Shown here in pieces: positions 39,629-51,100 of a stretch of 64,000 nucleotides of DNA. The stretch is taken from NCBI GenBank assembly GCA_010645155.1, contig JAAGOF010000046.1, forward strand, positions 764,921-828,920, read 5' to 3'. Origin of the DNA: Tigriopus japonicus (lineage: Eukaryota > Arthropoda > Copepoda > Harpacticoida > Harpacticidae). The notes beneath the pieces are model-generated. The model worked only from the letters and a program-made list of their open reading frames with translations. It ran no database searches and was not told the DNA's origin. Both the position numbers and the translations under genes were made by a program. Within the stretch, counting starts at the first letter, position 1, and each line of letters starts with the position of its first letter.

Positions 39629-40412
39629 ACAATGAGAAGCAACCTAATCATTACACAATGATGAACAACAAAACTGCGTGACAGAGACTAACTGCAAGGA
39701 TGAGTGCGACACGAGTGAATGACAAACGAACGAAAACTATATAGAGAGTTTTTATATTAGACTAGTCAAAAGACCACCATTCTGCCTTCTAAAAAGCCGA
39801 CGCACTCACCAAAACATAACTAAAACTACTCGAACTACAACAATTCTCAACAAACCAACCTAAGAAACCTCTCCAAGGTCAAAAACAACGAACAAGTAAT
39901 CTACTGTGACACAAAAAAACTGTTCATTTATTGCCTCTCCAATTGGTTTTGTGCACCTAGATCAAATATGATCTAAAAGACCAATTTGACCAGGCAATAC
40001 CATGTATGCAATATTATTCAAAATGTGTTTTATATGACTCTTCCGAATGCGGAACGATATAATCTCCTCCCAGGGTTGTCAGCAAGAACTTTGTGGAATT
40101 GACGATATCGCTTCCGTTACCTCGGAGCTCCAATAATGACAATTGGAGAACAACAAATTGGACCAAATCGGTTTGGAATCATGAACAAAAAATTCCAGCC
40201 GGACAAGCAAAACGTCCATTGCATGATAACATCACCATCAAAACTTGAAATAAAGGAAATTTCAAATACAAACGAGTCACTTGTGTTATCTCTGGTCTTT
40301 TTCTCTGATATCAAAAAATGTATGTGGTCAGTTATCATTCCTTTGTCACAAGTCCAGTTAAGTTGATGAGTTAGGTGTTTGAATATTGATAAATTGGCGC
40401 AATGAATCAACA
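39629..40412 (+). other. Projectin 3' UTR and intergenic spacer
   Basis: Non-coding sequence between the projectin stop and the first ATG of the 7TM gene. A polyadenylation hexamer lies at 40249-40254. The promoter of the downstream gene must lie in or after this stretch, but I see no clear core element. Confidence 0.6.
40249..40254 (+). terminator. AATAAA polyadenylation signal, candidate for projectin
   Basis: First AATAAA after the projectin stop, about 620 nt downstream. Candidate only; usage is not shown by sequence. Confidence 0.45.
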
Positions 40413-43400
40413 ATGGACTTGACCATTCTCATTATTAATTTTGTGGGGCTTGGCCTTTCCATCGGCCTTTTGTTCATCTCTCTTGTCTACGCAATTGAGA
40501 AAAATCGGTAAGATATCAGTTCAACGTCTTTTTATTGATCATGAAGATCAATACTTTCCCAATATTTCAGACTCAAGCCGGTGCTGTTTAATTGGATATT
40601 AATCACCAATATAGCTCTGATCTTACTCGCTACAATTTCATATCTAAGCGTAAAAATCATCTTATACTTCGAGTGGAACACTGACAAATATGCTTCGCAG
40701 GTAGGAATCCTTTTGACACTTTTCAACCATACTCTAGACTGGGATGAAGTCAGATTCTTCTATATTGATGAGAAGGGGTGCAGATTTCAGACAAATCAGA
40801 TTTTATGCCCAAAACATGTTTATTTGCTATTTGTTAGCTCTTATAGTTAATTTGGCTTTTTTCATTTTATTTGCCATTTTTGGGCAAATAAACACAAAAT
40901 TTGTCAGTTTTTGGGCAATTTAATGCACAATTTGTCGTTCTTTGGGCAGATCAATGCAAAAATTGTCTTTTTTGTTCAAAAGTAGGAAAAATTGCCCAAA
41001 ATGTTTTGTTTAAAGGATATATAGATCATTCAACGGAATAAAAATATTTTCTCTTAAATGTTAATACACTTGCATTCCACTTTTGTGTGAAATTTTTGTG
41101 TCTATTTGCCACTTTATTTGCCAGTTTGGGCGCTTTTATTTGCCATTTTGAGACCCTAAAAGGAATGTTTTATTTGCCAGAAATCTGCACATATGAGTAT
41201 TTCTGTAGTGAAAAAAACTACTTTAATTTGTATTTTGTTATAAAAGGTATGCTTCAAGTCCTGTTATACAGTAGTTATCAGGTGTATATTTGTTTAGAAA
41301 TGAAGAAACGGAGATTGTTCTTTCTTTTCTGCTTTTTTCTCGATCTTAGCGCAAAAGAGGAAAGTTTCCTTTTGAGGAGAGCAAGAATCCCAATGCAGAT
41401 GCTTGATTCATTGAAAGTTTCAAGAAACGACATCAAGACAGTCCACGACGAACAAAAGAAAGAAACATGATTGATATCTGCTTTTCTTGCTTGTCCTGAA
41501 CTTCCTGGCCATCATATCTCTGACATGTTAATGAATTCAAGAGGCTTGATTGGAATCTTTGTTTTCTTCAGAGGATAATTTCTTAATTAACTGAAAGAAT
41601 AACCTAGACTTGTGCTTAGTATTTTTAAGTTGCCATACAACCCAGCGTTAAAAATGAAAATTAACAGACCTGACATATGCGTAATGCCAATGGCAAAAGT
41701 CAATTTTGCTACGTAAGCTTAAAATCTAACAGCCATTGATCTCACTATGCAGACATTCTACTCAGCCTTCGGAGCGTTCCTCCACATCATTTGGATCTCG
41801 ATCCTCTGCAGCTTTTTATTGTACACCATCATGGCTTTTTTGGATCGATTTTCCACGACGCTCCGATGTTCCATGACGGGTTGGATCATGTACATTCTGA
41901 TCTTAACAAGTGAGTTCTCGGTTCAATCAGGGTTGAAGTATGAAGACAAAGCCTTTAAGCTAAATAACTACAGTCTGAGCTAACATCTTGAAGACAAAAA
42001 AAGTACTTGTACTGACAGTATTGTTCACGTTAGTTGCTTGTCTTCTATTCCAATGCAATTAACCTGCATGTCTAACCAAACGGCTGGCTATCAGGTGGTA
42101 CATGAAAGTGCCGTGAAGTTGTTATGGCCTCGGACATTATCACCTATATGAAGATTTCATTTTAAAAGGTAAACAATATACCTTTATGAAATCTGCATAT
42201 ACATTCGTATCAAGGAAAATGTGAGCCGTTGCCATATGAAATGCACTAGATGGCGCATTGTATAACTGTACCCCTTGACTGCGACTACCCATGAAAAATA
42301 TTGATGGACTTAAAGGACACTAATTCATCATATAGTTCTAGATATAGAAATGTCACTCCACTTCAGTCAGTTGCAATTTGTTTTGAACACCCTTCATCAA
42401 TCCGGCAGCCAGGATGTAGAGGTGTCAAGTGACTTGATTCATCATGCATTACTCTTGTTATCAAAGCAATAGAATGAGCAATTAAGCCAGTGACTCCCTG
42501 AAGTTGCAAATTCCGGTTTTGAATCACGTTACTAATTGTGTCCAACTTCTATACCCATCACACACATTTTGCAGGTTTGGTGACTCACGAATACTGTTGG
42601 AGTGTCATTTCTCCTAGACTTCTAATTCCTATGCAGTTCTAATGCGTGAAGTTTTGTCCAAATACTTCTACCCTTCTGTGTAGTATATACTAAGACAACA
42701 AAGAGTTACCATAATCCACTTTTAGTCTTTCCAATTGCCAATATGCTCGCTGTCGTGTTTAGTTCGGAGGATGGCGTTTCCGCCTACATTCCCTTACTTC
42801 AGCCTTATAACCTCAACACGACTAACCCTGAAGAAGACAACAGTAAAACTTTCACTCTAATTTTGACAGGCGTCGTTGGCCTTGCAGTTGTAAGAAATGA
42901 GATTATTTGTTTAATGTTCTGAACTTTTACCGTTAAATCACACATTCTTTTTTTCAGTTGACTCTCCTGTTTGTTATAGGACTAAGCGTGAACGTTTGGT
43001 GCTTCTCACAAAGAATCATAATGAGTAATGATTACAATCGGATGGCGTAAGACTTTTGATTCATATCTAATTTTTCCCATACTTGACCATTTTGTCCATT
43101 TTAGGTTCACCTTCAAGTGGCTTTATATCAATTTACCTCTAACCATCGGCATTGGGTTCTTCTTCAGGGAAAGTCAAACGTCAAAGACTGCGACGAATGT
43201 GGGGTTCGCTTTCTTTCCCATTGTGTGTTTGGTTCAGGTAAAGGTTTTCTGGCACGAGGACCAAAGATTAGTTGATAAATTAATGAACATCCACTTTCAG
43301 GCGTTGGTTATAACCTACTTGGTTGTCTTTGACAAAGGAAACATGTTCCAAAAAATCCTACGGAAACGGGTTCAGGCACGGATAAACCGGAAGACAGTTC

Positions 43401-44476
43401 CTGATAATGGTCCGCCTTCCAGAAAAGTGGACGAGTTAGATGGAGTGGGAATGCGAAATCATAGAAGCAGGCAAGAGCTTGTGGAATTGAAGGTTACCAG
43501 GGCAATGAACTCGGCTAAATTGTCTGGAGGTGAACTTACCCGCAATAACTTCGTGGGAGCCATTTATCAGAACCAAGATGAGATCCAAGCACAATCATCC
43601 ACGAAAAAGAGACTTTTCATCAAACGTGAAGCCAAAAAGCCAAAAGACCCTGAGTTAACGAATCCTTCGAAAACTGTCTCAAACCCAAAGGCAAAGGTAT
43701 CAAATCAGACAAGCATTCCCGACGAGAAGACCACAACTCCTCCTCCAAAACCAGCCAGATTAAAAGGAGACATATCTTTCAAAGATCAGACAGATTTTCC
43801 AGCTCCTCATCACGAAAGAAGTTCAAGTAAACCCCAAGATCCTGAACTCAAAGTTAGAAATGCTCCAGTTCTTCAAACCTCAATCAAACCAGACCTCGAA
43901 AAAGTCCCTTATTCTGAACCAATTGCAGCGTCTGATGTGGTCAAACCTCAAGTCAAGGATTTCAATGACGCTATTTCACAACTAAGAAAGTCCAACAATG
44001 AGATTATCGCGGAATTGAACAAAAAAGAGGCCCTTCGGGTTCAATCGTTGTATGACAGAATCTATGCATCAACAACCTTACTACATCGAAATGAACGGCA
44101 ACAACGAGAAGAAGATTTGAGTCAAATTGAACCATCAAAAACTTTGGAATCCGATCACATTGGCACGACAGAAGATCATGATGTCACTGTTGATCCTTGT
44201 GAGAAAGAAGCTAGAAATATAGTGGTACAATACAATGATACGGAAACTGAGAACGCTCTTGTCGAAGCTATTGCTTTCGAAGAAGAAAGGCAAAGGATCA
44301 AGAAATTAAAAAAGAGGAACAAGGCCAAAAGAAAGAAGAGAAGAGCGGAAAGGAAGGCCTTGCAAAATCAACAAGACAATATTGCACAAGTGCCCAACGA
44401 CATCCTAAATTATGAAGATGGCATCATATATCTAGATCGGGATCGAACTCAAGACGAGATGGTCACCGAGATCTAA
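40413..44476 (+). CDS. Unrecognised seven-transmembrane, GPCR-like protein with long charged tail
   Basis: Seven exons: 40413-40507, 40571-40700, 41753-41909, 42726-42889, 42958-43046, 43105-43237 and 43301-44476. All phases match, giving 647 residues. The first ~265 residues hold seven hydrophobic segments: FVGLGLSIGLLFISLVYAI, ILITNIALILLATISYLSV, HIIWISILCSFLLYTIMAF, WIMYILILTIFPIANMLAV, LTGVVGLAVLTLLFVIGLSV, FKWLYINLPLTIGIGFFF and GFAFFPIVCLVQ/ALVITYLV. The N-terminus is very short. LDRF after segment 3 resembles the DRY motif, segment 4 starts with Trp and segment 6 has a Pro, but segment 7 has no NPxxY. A divergent rhodopsin-class receptor is the best guess; I do not recognise the family. 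The ~380-residue tail is highly charged, with a lysine/arginine-rich helix near the end (KKLKKRNKAKRKKRRAERK). The start is the first ATG giving a membrane segment. Confidence 0.72.
40701..41752 (+). other. 7TM gene intron, 1.05 kb, with degenerate tandem repeat
   Basis: Donor GTAGGA, acceptor TATGCAG. Open frames inside (for example 41087-41470) read through AT-rich sequence and are not needed by the gene model. A short tandem repeat is listed separately. Confidence 0.6.
40877..40975. repeat. Three degenerate ~31-bp tandem repeats
   Basis: Three successive units each contain TTTGGGCA, then 10-12 nt, then AATTTGTC or AAATTGTC, spaced about 31-32 bp apart. Further loose copies of TTTGCCA/TTGGGC words flank them on both sides to about 41180. 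Confidence 0.6.
41910..42725 (+). other. 7TM gene intron, 816 nt
   Basis: Donor GTGAGT at 41910, acceptor TTTTAG ending at 42725; it joins phase 1 and restores the membrane segment ILILTIFPIANML. No other feature seen. Confidence 0.65.
43238..43300 (+). other. 63-nt in-frame intron in the 7TM gene
   Basis: CAG|GTAAAG donor and ACTTTCAG acceptor flank 63 nt with no in-frame stop. Removing it gives a continuous seventh membrane segment (CLVQ joined to ALVITY). Keeping it would insert 21 mostly charged residues (FWHEDQRLVDK) into the membrane. I therefore treat it as an intron. Confidence 0.75.
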
Positions 44477-45135
44477 CACAAACTAGAAAATATTGCACCA
44501 AAACGTCTCTTTTCATTGTCTTAGTCATCGTTTTCACATCCAAATAAACTGGTTTTCCTGGAGGTCTTCAATAATTTGGTATTCTATATCTGCTTTCCTT
44601 TTTTTTAAAGTCTCTCAGAGGAGGAACAAAGAAAGGTATGTGAGAGTGCTAGCGTACGACCAATGAATGTCCCAACCATGGGACCCCTTGAACGAACCCC
44701 GAGCGATTTGGAACAAGGGGAACAAAATACGGCTCGCGCTCACGCTTATTCACATACGTTAACTCTCTCACACATGCACTTCAACAGAGTCCAAGCTCAG
44801 GAAGCGGCTTGACTTTGGTGGATTCCCTCTGGCTTGAAAAGTAGGCATTTATGTTGTTATACCTTACGATCTCCCCCTTTTTTCCCCTCTGTACTTCTTG
44901 TATGTACAAAACGGAAAAGGTGAAGCGAAATAACAGCCTTAGTCTTTAACTTGTCCCATGTTGGCTCTGATGTGACTGATAAAGCAGGGTTATCTATCCT
45001 GCTTTCCACCTGTCCTTGCCCAAGATCTCAAGAAAGATACCTCTGAGTGAATAGATTCTCACTTCATTAAGTGACTATTACTGGAACCAGAAAGAGCGCC
45101 AACAATGTAAAGAAGAATAACAGTTCAGGAAAATA
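44477..45135 (+). other. Intergenic region between 7TM gene and kinesin
   Basis: Holds the 3' end of the 7TM gene, with AATAAA at 44543-44548, and presumably the kinesin promoter and 5' UTR. I see no confident core promoter element. Confidence 0.55.
44543..44548 (+). terminator. AATAAA polyadenylation signal of the 7TM gene
   Basis: Lies 67 nt after the stop codon at 44474-44476, at a typical distance, and is followed by a T- and GT-rich stretch. Confidence 0.65.
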
Positions 45136-48100
45136 ATGGTGAGAGCGGAGTCACATCTTCCGAGGATGCCTCATAAAACGTCTCCAAAAGTGGCCAGAAA
45201 GTCAACTGGACCACAAGGACGAACTCATAGTGGTCAGAGTACTTTACCACCATCCCCAAGTAACGGGTAAGTCTTGCCTATGCCAATTCTGATTTCGAAC
45301 TGAGTTATTGATTATGAAGAATTGTGCTTTCAAAACTCAGACCCAAGGCAGATTGGCTCCAAATTCAGAGCTTTTACACAGAGGACGGCAGGCTCTCCAT
45401 GTAAGTCCCCACGTGGTTGACAAATGAAATACTGAGTGGTAGTGCAGAATGTATATACAATTATACTTCGCATACGAAGTAACATGCAAGACAACCATGA
45501 ATTAATGAAGTGCCTCCATAACGGCTCCCTCTTCTTGTAGATATATGAACTTGATCAAACGCCGTAAATAAGTCTTCTCTGAGTCAAAACGAAGACTATA
45601 ATTTTAGACCATTAAGTTTGAGAATCAAGTTTTGTTGAATATGAAGTACAAGAAGTATTTCATAATGTCTTTGATCACTCCCAAAGCTTGTCAATTAAAC
45701 GCATGACAATTCAAAAACGTAAAAGTAAAGTGAAAGTTAGATGTAACCTTTGCCTCCTTCCAAGTTTGTTTATGGGTTGCATTTTAACGTTCATAAGAAA
45801 TTTTTGGGAGTATACAACAATAAAACAAAAAAAACAACTTGGGAGCATACAAAAATAATACAAATAAGAACAATTTTGGAATATACAAAAAGAGGGTAGC
45901 ATGTTGACGCATTTAAGATTTATTTTAAATCAGGGGTCGGCAACCGGTGGGCCGCAGCCCAAATGTGGGCCCAAGGGTGGTCGTTGGTGGGCCCAGGAGC
46001 TATGGCGAAAGTCCAAAATAGTGGGCCCGAGAGCCATCCATAGTACTATACTTGTGGGTCCAAAGCTCTTTGATCGCTAATTTGTGGGCCCTTGAACCTA
46101 CCAATGCCTGTCCGGTGGGCCCCTGACAACACGAATGAAATTTCGTGGGCCGTGACCCAAAAATTGTTGCCGACCCCTGACGTAAACGCTTATAAGATTT
46201 AGAGTATGGCAAAAAAAAAGTCAGATTAATGGGCGTTGCATAAATACTCGCGTCAGCTACTCGGTTTGAAATACAGCAACTAGGGCGAGTACATACTCAA
46301 CGAACGTTAATCTGATTTGATTTTACTGTGCTCTAAAATAAATCTTATCTGTTCTAACATGCGGCCTACACTTGACCCTGCTGTTGCGTTTCAAACACAA
46401 CTGATTGCTAGGGAATGTACTTGAAGTTCGTTAATCTGCAATGATTCTCGTAGGCTTTGATTCCATTCTTAAATACGTTAATACGTATGCGACGCAAAGT
46501 CAGATTGACGGTCCTTGAGTTTTCTCTCAGCCCAGTTGCTCCGTTTTATACACTGCTAATGATCTGAAAGTGTAATTGAGGATCATTTATTTGTCCTGAA
46601 TCTGATATACTCTGATTTCATTCTTCAATACGTTAATATGCGACCTTCTACTGAGGGAGCAGATTAAATTGTTTCAAAAAAGGAAATTGGCCGTTATTTC
46701 TAAAATATTGTTTCTGTGATATATTGCGTAATTGAATACAAATTGCGGAGCATTGCCAACCAACAAATCTAAATTTGCGATTGGCCTTCTCTGTCTTTTC
46801 GTGTTCTTGACCAGGATTTATCGTTTGTTTCCCCTTTGAGATCTACTTCGTTAACAGGAACTAATTCTCTACTGGCAATAGGAAACCAGTGAATGATAAA
46901 GTCAGTGGTCAACTCATCCATATTTTCCAATTGACAAAAGGTGAGTTGTTGGGGGGCACCAAGAAGGATGGTGCAAGTAAATATGATTCCTTTCCAAAAA
47001 GTAACCGTGCTCTACGTAGTATGCATACTCCGAATAATTGCATAAGCTCTGTTTGTTGTATTGAAAAAGGTAGCTTAGACACTGAGCCTGAACTCGAATA
47101 TTGTTCCTTTGACTTGTATCTTTCTCGCTTGAACAATATCTTTGATGCCCTCAACAACCAATCTAGGTGAATTGTTGAGGGCGCAAGAGAGTATGATGAA
47201 CCATTAGGTTGGATGTTAACTTACTAATTAAAAAAGATCACCTTAACTTACTTAATTGAACGGATCTCAACTACACTCACAAGTCATCACCTCCATTTGA
47301 AACTTAACAGTTGCGCTGAAATCATACTAATCGGCCGTTGAGCGTACTCGATTTGGGGAGGGTTTTTTCAATCAGGCATGACACCTTAGATTGCAATCAC
47401 AAACTAATAACTCGTAATCTCCAAGTTCCAAACACTTATGTCCATTACGAATTGGGGCTCTTGGTTGCTAAGAATCATACATTTTTTGACCCTCCAAACC
47501 AGTGCAATAGAAATATCGTGAGAACCAGCCTTTCATCCATTTTCTAAACGCTTTGCATATGGTGTAGAAATAAGGCAAAGTTCCGGCCTACAAAAGATTA
47601 TTGACTCCCTTCACTTTGGCTGGAGCTCATTTGGGTGAAGGCGATTTAGGGAGTCTTGTAAATACTGCGGTGTAAGTAGGGGATCAAACTCGAAAGAATT
47701 TGCTGACCTATATAGCGTCAAATAACTTGTTTGCGAGCAAAAAGGCTTATTACTTGTGGAGATTTCAGTGACGGTGCTTGTCAGAACTAGTGCTCTAGTC
47801 AGAACCATGTTGGCCGCGACTAAAGGAAGTACATAAAAGGGAGCTTTATGTAAAAAAACCTCTTTAAGCAATAACAAATTCTTAAAAAGTAAAACAATTA
47901 CTTCCCTGGGCCATTGTAATTTTATGATCAAATGGCCTTTTCAAATCCTTTTCGTCAAGTTCGTCAAAAATTCGTCAAATTTTCTTTTAGATGCATATTT
48001 TTGCCAAGTATTTTAAAAGTTAAAAAGCCATCCCCTTCAAAGTTGGTCTAGCCTGTTCTGACGGGGAAAACACATCCGTGAACGGCTTTTTGGAGGGCTT

Positions 48101-51100
48101 AATGGTTAAATGTAGGGATAGATGGATCTAACAAGATCAAAGATTTCAGCACTTTTCATGGGGCTTTTTCTTATGTTTTTGGTCTGTCAAATAGGTACCA
48201 ATTGTTACTAATGTGTACGCCTCAATAGATATTTTTAAATTAACTTTATGAGATTTGGCAAGATGATCAGAAAAAATCATACTTCTAGTGGAAAATAGGG
48301 GGGATGACAATCGTTAACCAAAAACCGCAAAACTCCGTGGATTTCCTATTGGATTGGATTTTGGTGAAACAACCCTGGTCATTTTAGATTAATGCAACGT
48401 TTGAATTCAATCAAGTGGAAATCTGTTTTGGATTGCGATCTCGTTGATTTTCCGTTGAATTGGAATTTCTCAAGGTCATTCCAGGTGACCTGGTGTCCAA
48501 AATTGTACCCAAATGTTCTTACTTGAAAATACATAAAAAGGCTGCATGTTAACGCACCTAATACAAAAATACTCGAGCATACCAAAATTAAGTCAGATTA
48601 ACGAGCCTCGAGTTTATACTCGCGAAAGCTACTATGTTTAAAAAAAGCAGTAACTGAGGCGAGTGTATACTCAACGAACGTTAATCTGACTTGATTTTGG
48701 CGGGGTTCATGTTTTGGTATACCCGAGATTTATTGAATTAGGTACACGCAGCCTATTGATTGGTATTCATTTCAATATTGATTGCCGACTTCAAGCGACT
48801 CCTAAGCTTCAAGCAACAAAACAGCCGCAAAATGGCCCTCATTTTGCAAAGCAACAACAGGGTTAGCGGTCCAAAAGTAGATTGTGGCGTTTCTAGTACA
48901 AAACCAGTGTCTATTTCAGACCTAATTGTTTCCAACCAATTTTTTAACCATGATTTTTCTAAACTATTACGTTTCGACTAATTTGCCCAATTTTTGAGAC
49001 ATGATTCACACGAAGAATCACGCCGAAGAATATAAGCCATTTTTACGAAACAATCGTGTCGTAAGACAAATTTGAAAAACAGGAATATTAAAAAAAACGA
49101 AGGAAAATAAAGTCAGTTCATGAGACTGGTTTACTTTTACCAAGAACCACTGAATTTCACTGGACTGGGAGACTAACGAGAGAAATCATGATTTCCAGTA
49201 GGAGCAATTCAAATTAAGTTCTTCTGCAAATGAGACCTTTTTTATGTTGATAAGAATACGTATTTCAATTTTCAGCTCAATCGAAGGTCGCAGTCAAAAG
49301 TTAAGCTCTCTCAAAGTTCAGTGCAAATCGTACCGAGAATGAATGAACTAGCCCTTTTCTGGTAATTGTTTTACCACAAAAGGGCGAATTCATTCATTCT
49401 ATGTTCTCTTCAGTACATAAGTTTGAGAAGGCATAACTTTTCAATCCGCCATTCGATTGAGCTGAAACTTGAAATACGCCGTCTAATGAATACTCGTTTG
49501 CAGAGGAACGCAATTAAATTAATCCTTCTAGAAATCATGATTCCCACAATGAGCCTCCCACTCCACTTTTCAGTGCTTCTTGCTTTTACCAACAACGTTC
49601 GAAAATAAACGCAGACGATTCATTACTGGAATCGATTGGTTTGGCCAGCGTGTTCCAATTCAAGGCTGACTTACGTTCGATGGTACATATGTACACACAT
49701 GCCACATTTCTCAAGGTCAGACAAGAGTACTATATCCTAGCACAGCCTTTTAACGACGCAAGTGGTGTACATTGAATTACAACGAAGCTAGTAATGGCAA
49801 AGGGGGTTCACATGTAACAAAATTGAGGGAAAAGGAATCCAGGAATCCATGCCTTCGAAGGATGTACACTTACCTACATACTTCATATCCATCGAAGCTT
49901 TGGTGGCTCAATTTATCTTGTTATGAAATGATTGTATGACATGGAACCATGACACTTACGGAGAGAAAATGAACTTTGTTCCCTCCCTCAAGTTCAATAA
50001 CCTCACATGCCTTTCCAACAAACGTGAATGGGGAGAAAATGCTTCTTTTGTCAATCCCTGGTCTCCCCCTCTATTCTCGGCTAGACGGAAAAAACTTCTA
50101 ACAATACGTCTAATTACTAAGCCTATCTCTAGTGTTTCATCGATCGTCCGAGGAATTGAACTTGATAACTTCCATCCATCATGCAACTGAGAGTGGAGCT
50201 TTGCCTCATACCAAACTTGCAAATCATAATTCAAGCTCGCCAAAGCTTTTGAAAGAGAGGACTATTGTCCAATCTAGCTTTTGAATGAAGTCTTTGAGTT
50301 TGATTTGTGCAACACAGGCTGAATATTAGATTGAAAACTCCGCAGATACGAGAGAGTAGTAGCAGGTTCAGGACAAAACCAAGAAAGCCAAAGTGTGAGC
50401 GAGTGAGTGTGTTGGTTGTCTACGGTACGTACTCGCTAGCTTCCTGCATGCTTGATGATTGGTTGGTCTGCTTAGAATGCGGCCTTGCTGTCGTCAGTTC
50501 CCAGTCAAACTGGTTCAATTGGCCTTTGAAGGGCAGAATTGCTCCTCACTAATAATTAAGGCCCCCTTTTGATCAGTACTTGGTCATGGCACCTCCTTGA
50601 GTTAGTACAAACACGACTCCGGACCTTCAAAGAAAGTGTTTCGAATTTATATGGAGATAGTTACCAGTGCACGTGTTTGACTAAAAATGGTGGGTCGACA
50701 ACTATTAAACCTTCTCTAATTACAGAGGATAACTCGATCGAAAAGAGGGTGAAACTAGGCGGCTGAAACCGAATTTTCTCCCCCTTTCCTCGATTGACTG
50801 GAAACAATAAAAGTTTACTCAAGCTCTTGCTTGTTCCACCAACACCTGGTTGGTGGAACCCCTCTCGGCACATGGCACACGTGGCCGTTCTGGATCCCTC
50901 GACCAAAAATCCTCGGCACGTGATGATGCATGATGGTTGCTGGTCTAACGTAAAGAGGGAGGGCACCACCAAATGGTCCAAAATTTACCACCAGCGTAGT
51001 TCTTCAAAGTGCCCAGAAATTTAAAAAAAGCTGAAACAAGAGCCAATTGTCCTCGCAAGGCAACGGGATTTCTGAGAAAGGGGCAGTTGTATGACATCTA

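Noticed and set aside
41087..41470. 127-codon open frame in a 7TM-gene intron as an extra exon
   Set aside because: It would break the phase match between exons 40571-40700 and 41753-41909, and it overlaps degenerate repeats.
45931..46179. Regular repeat spacing suggesting a CRISPR-like array
   Set aside because: The genome is clearly eukaryotic, repeats are 7 bp, and the inverted hAT-type ends explain the structure.
46889..47170. 93-codon open frame in the kinesin intron
   Set aside because: No homology that I recognise and no splice partners in the right phase; possibly a transposon relic but not supportable.
47338..47547. Possible retrotransposon reverse-transcriptase end fragment
   Set aside because: No conserved reverse-transcriptase motif is visible and the frame is short.
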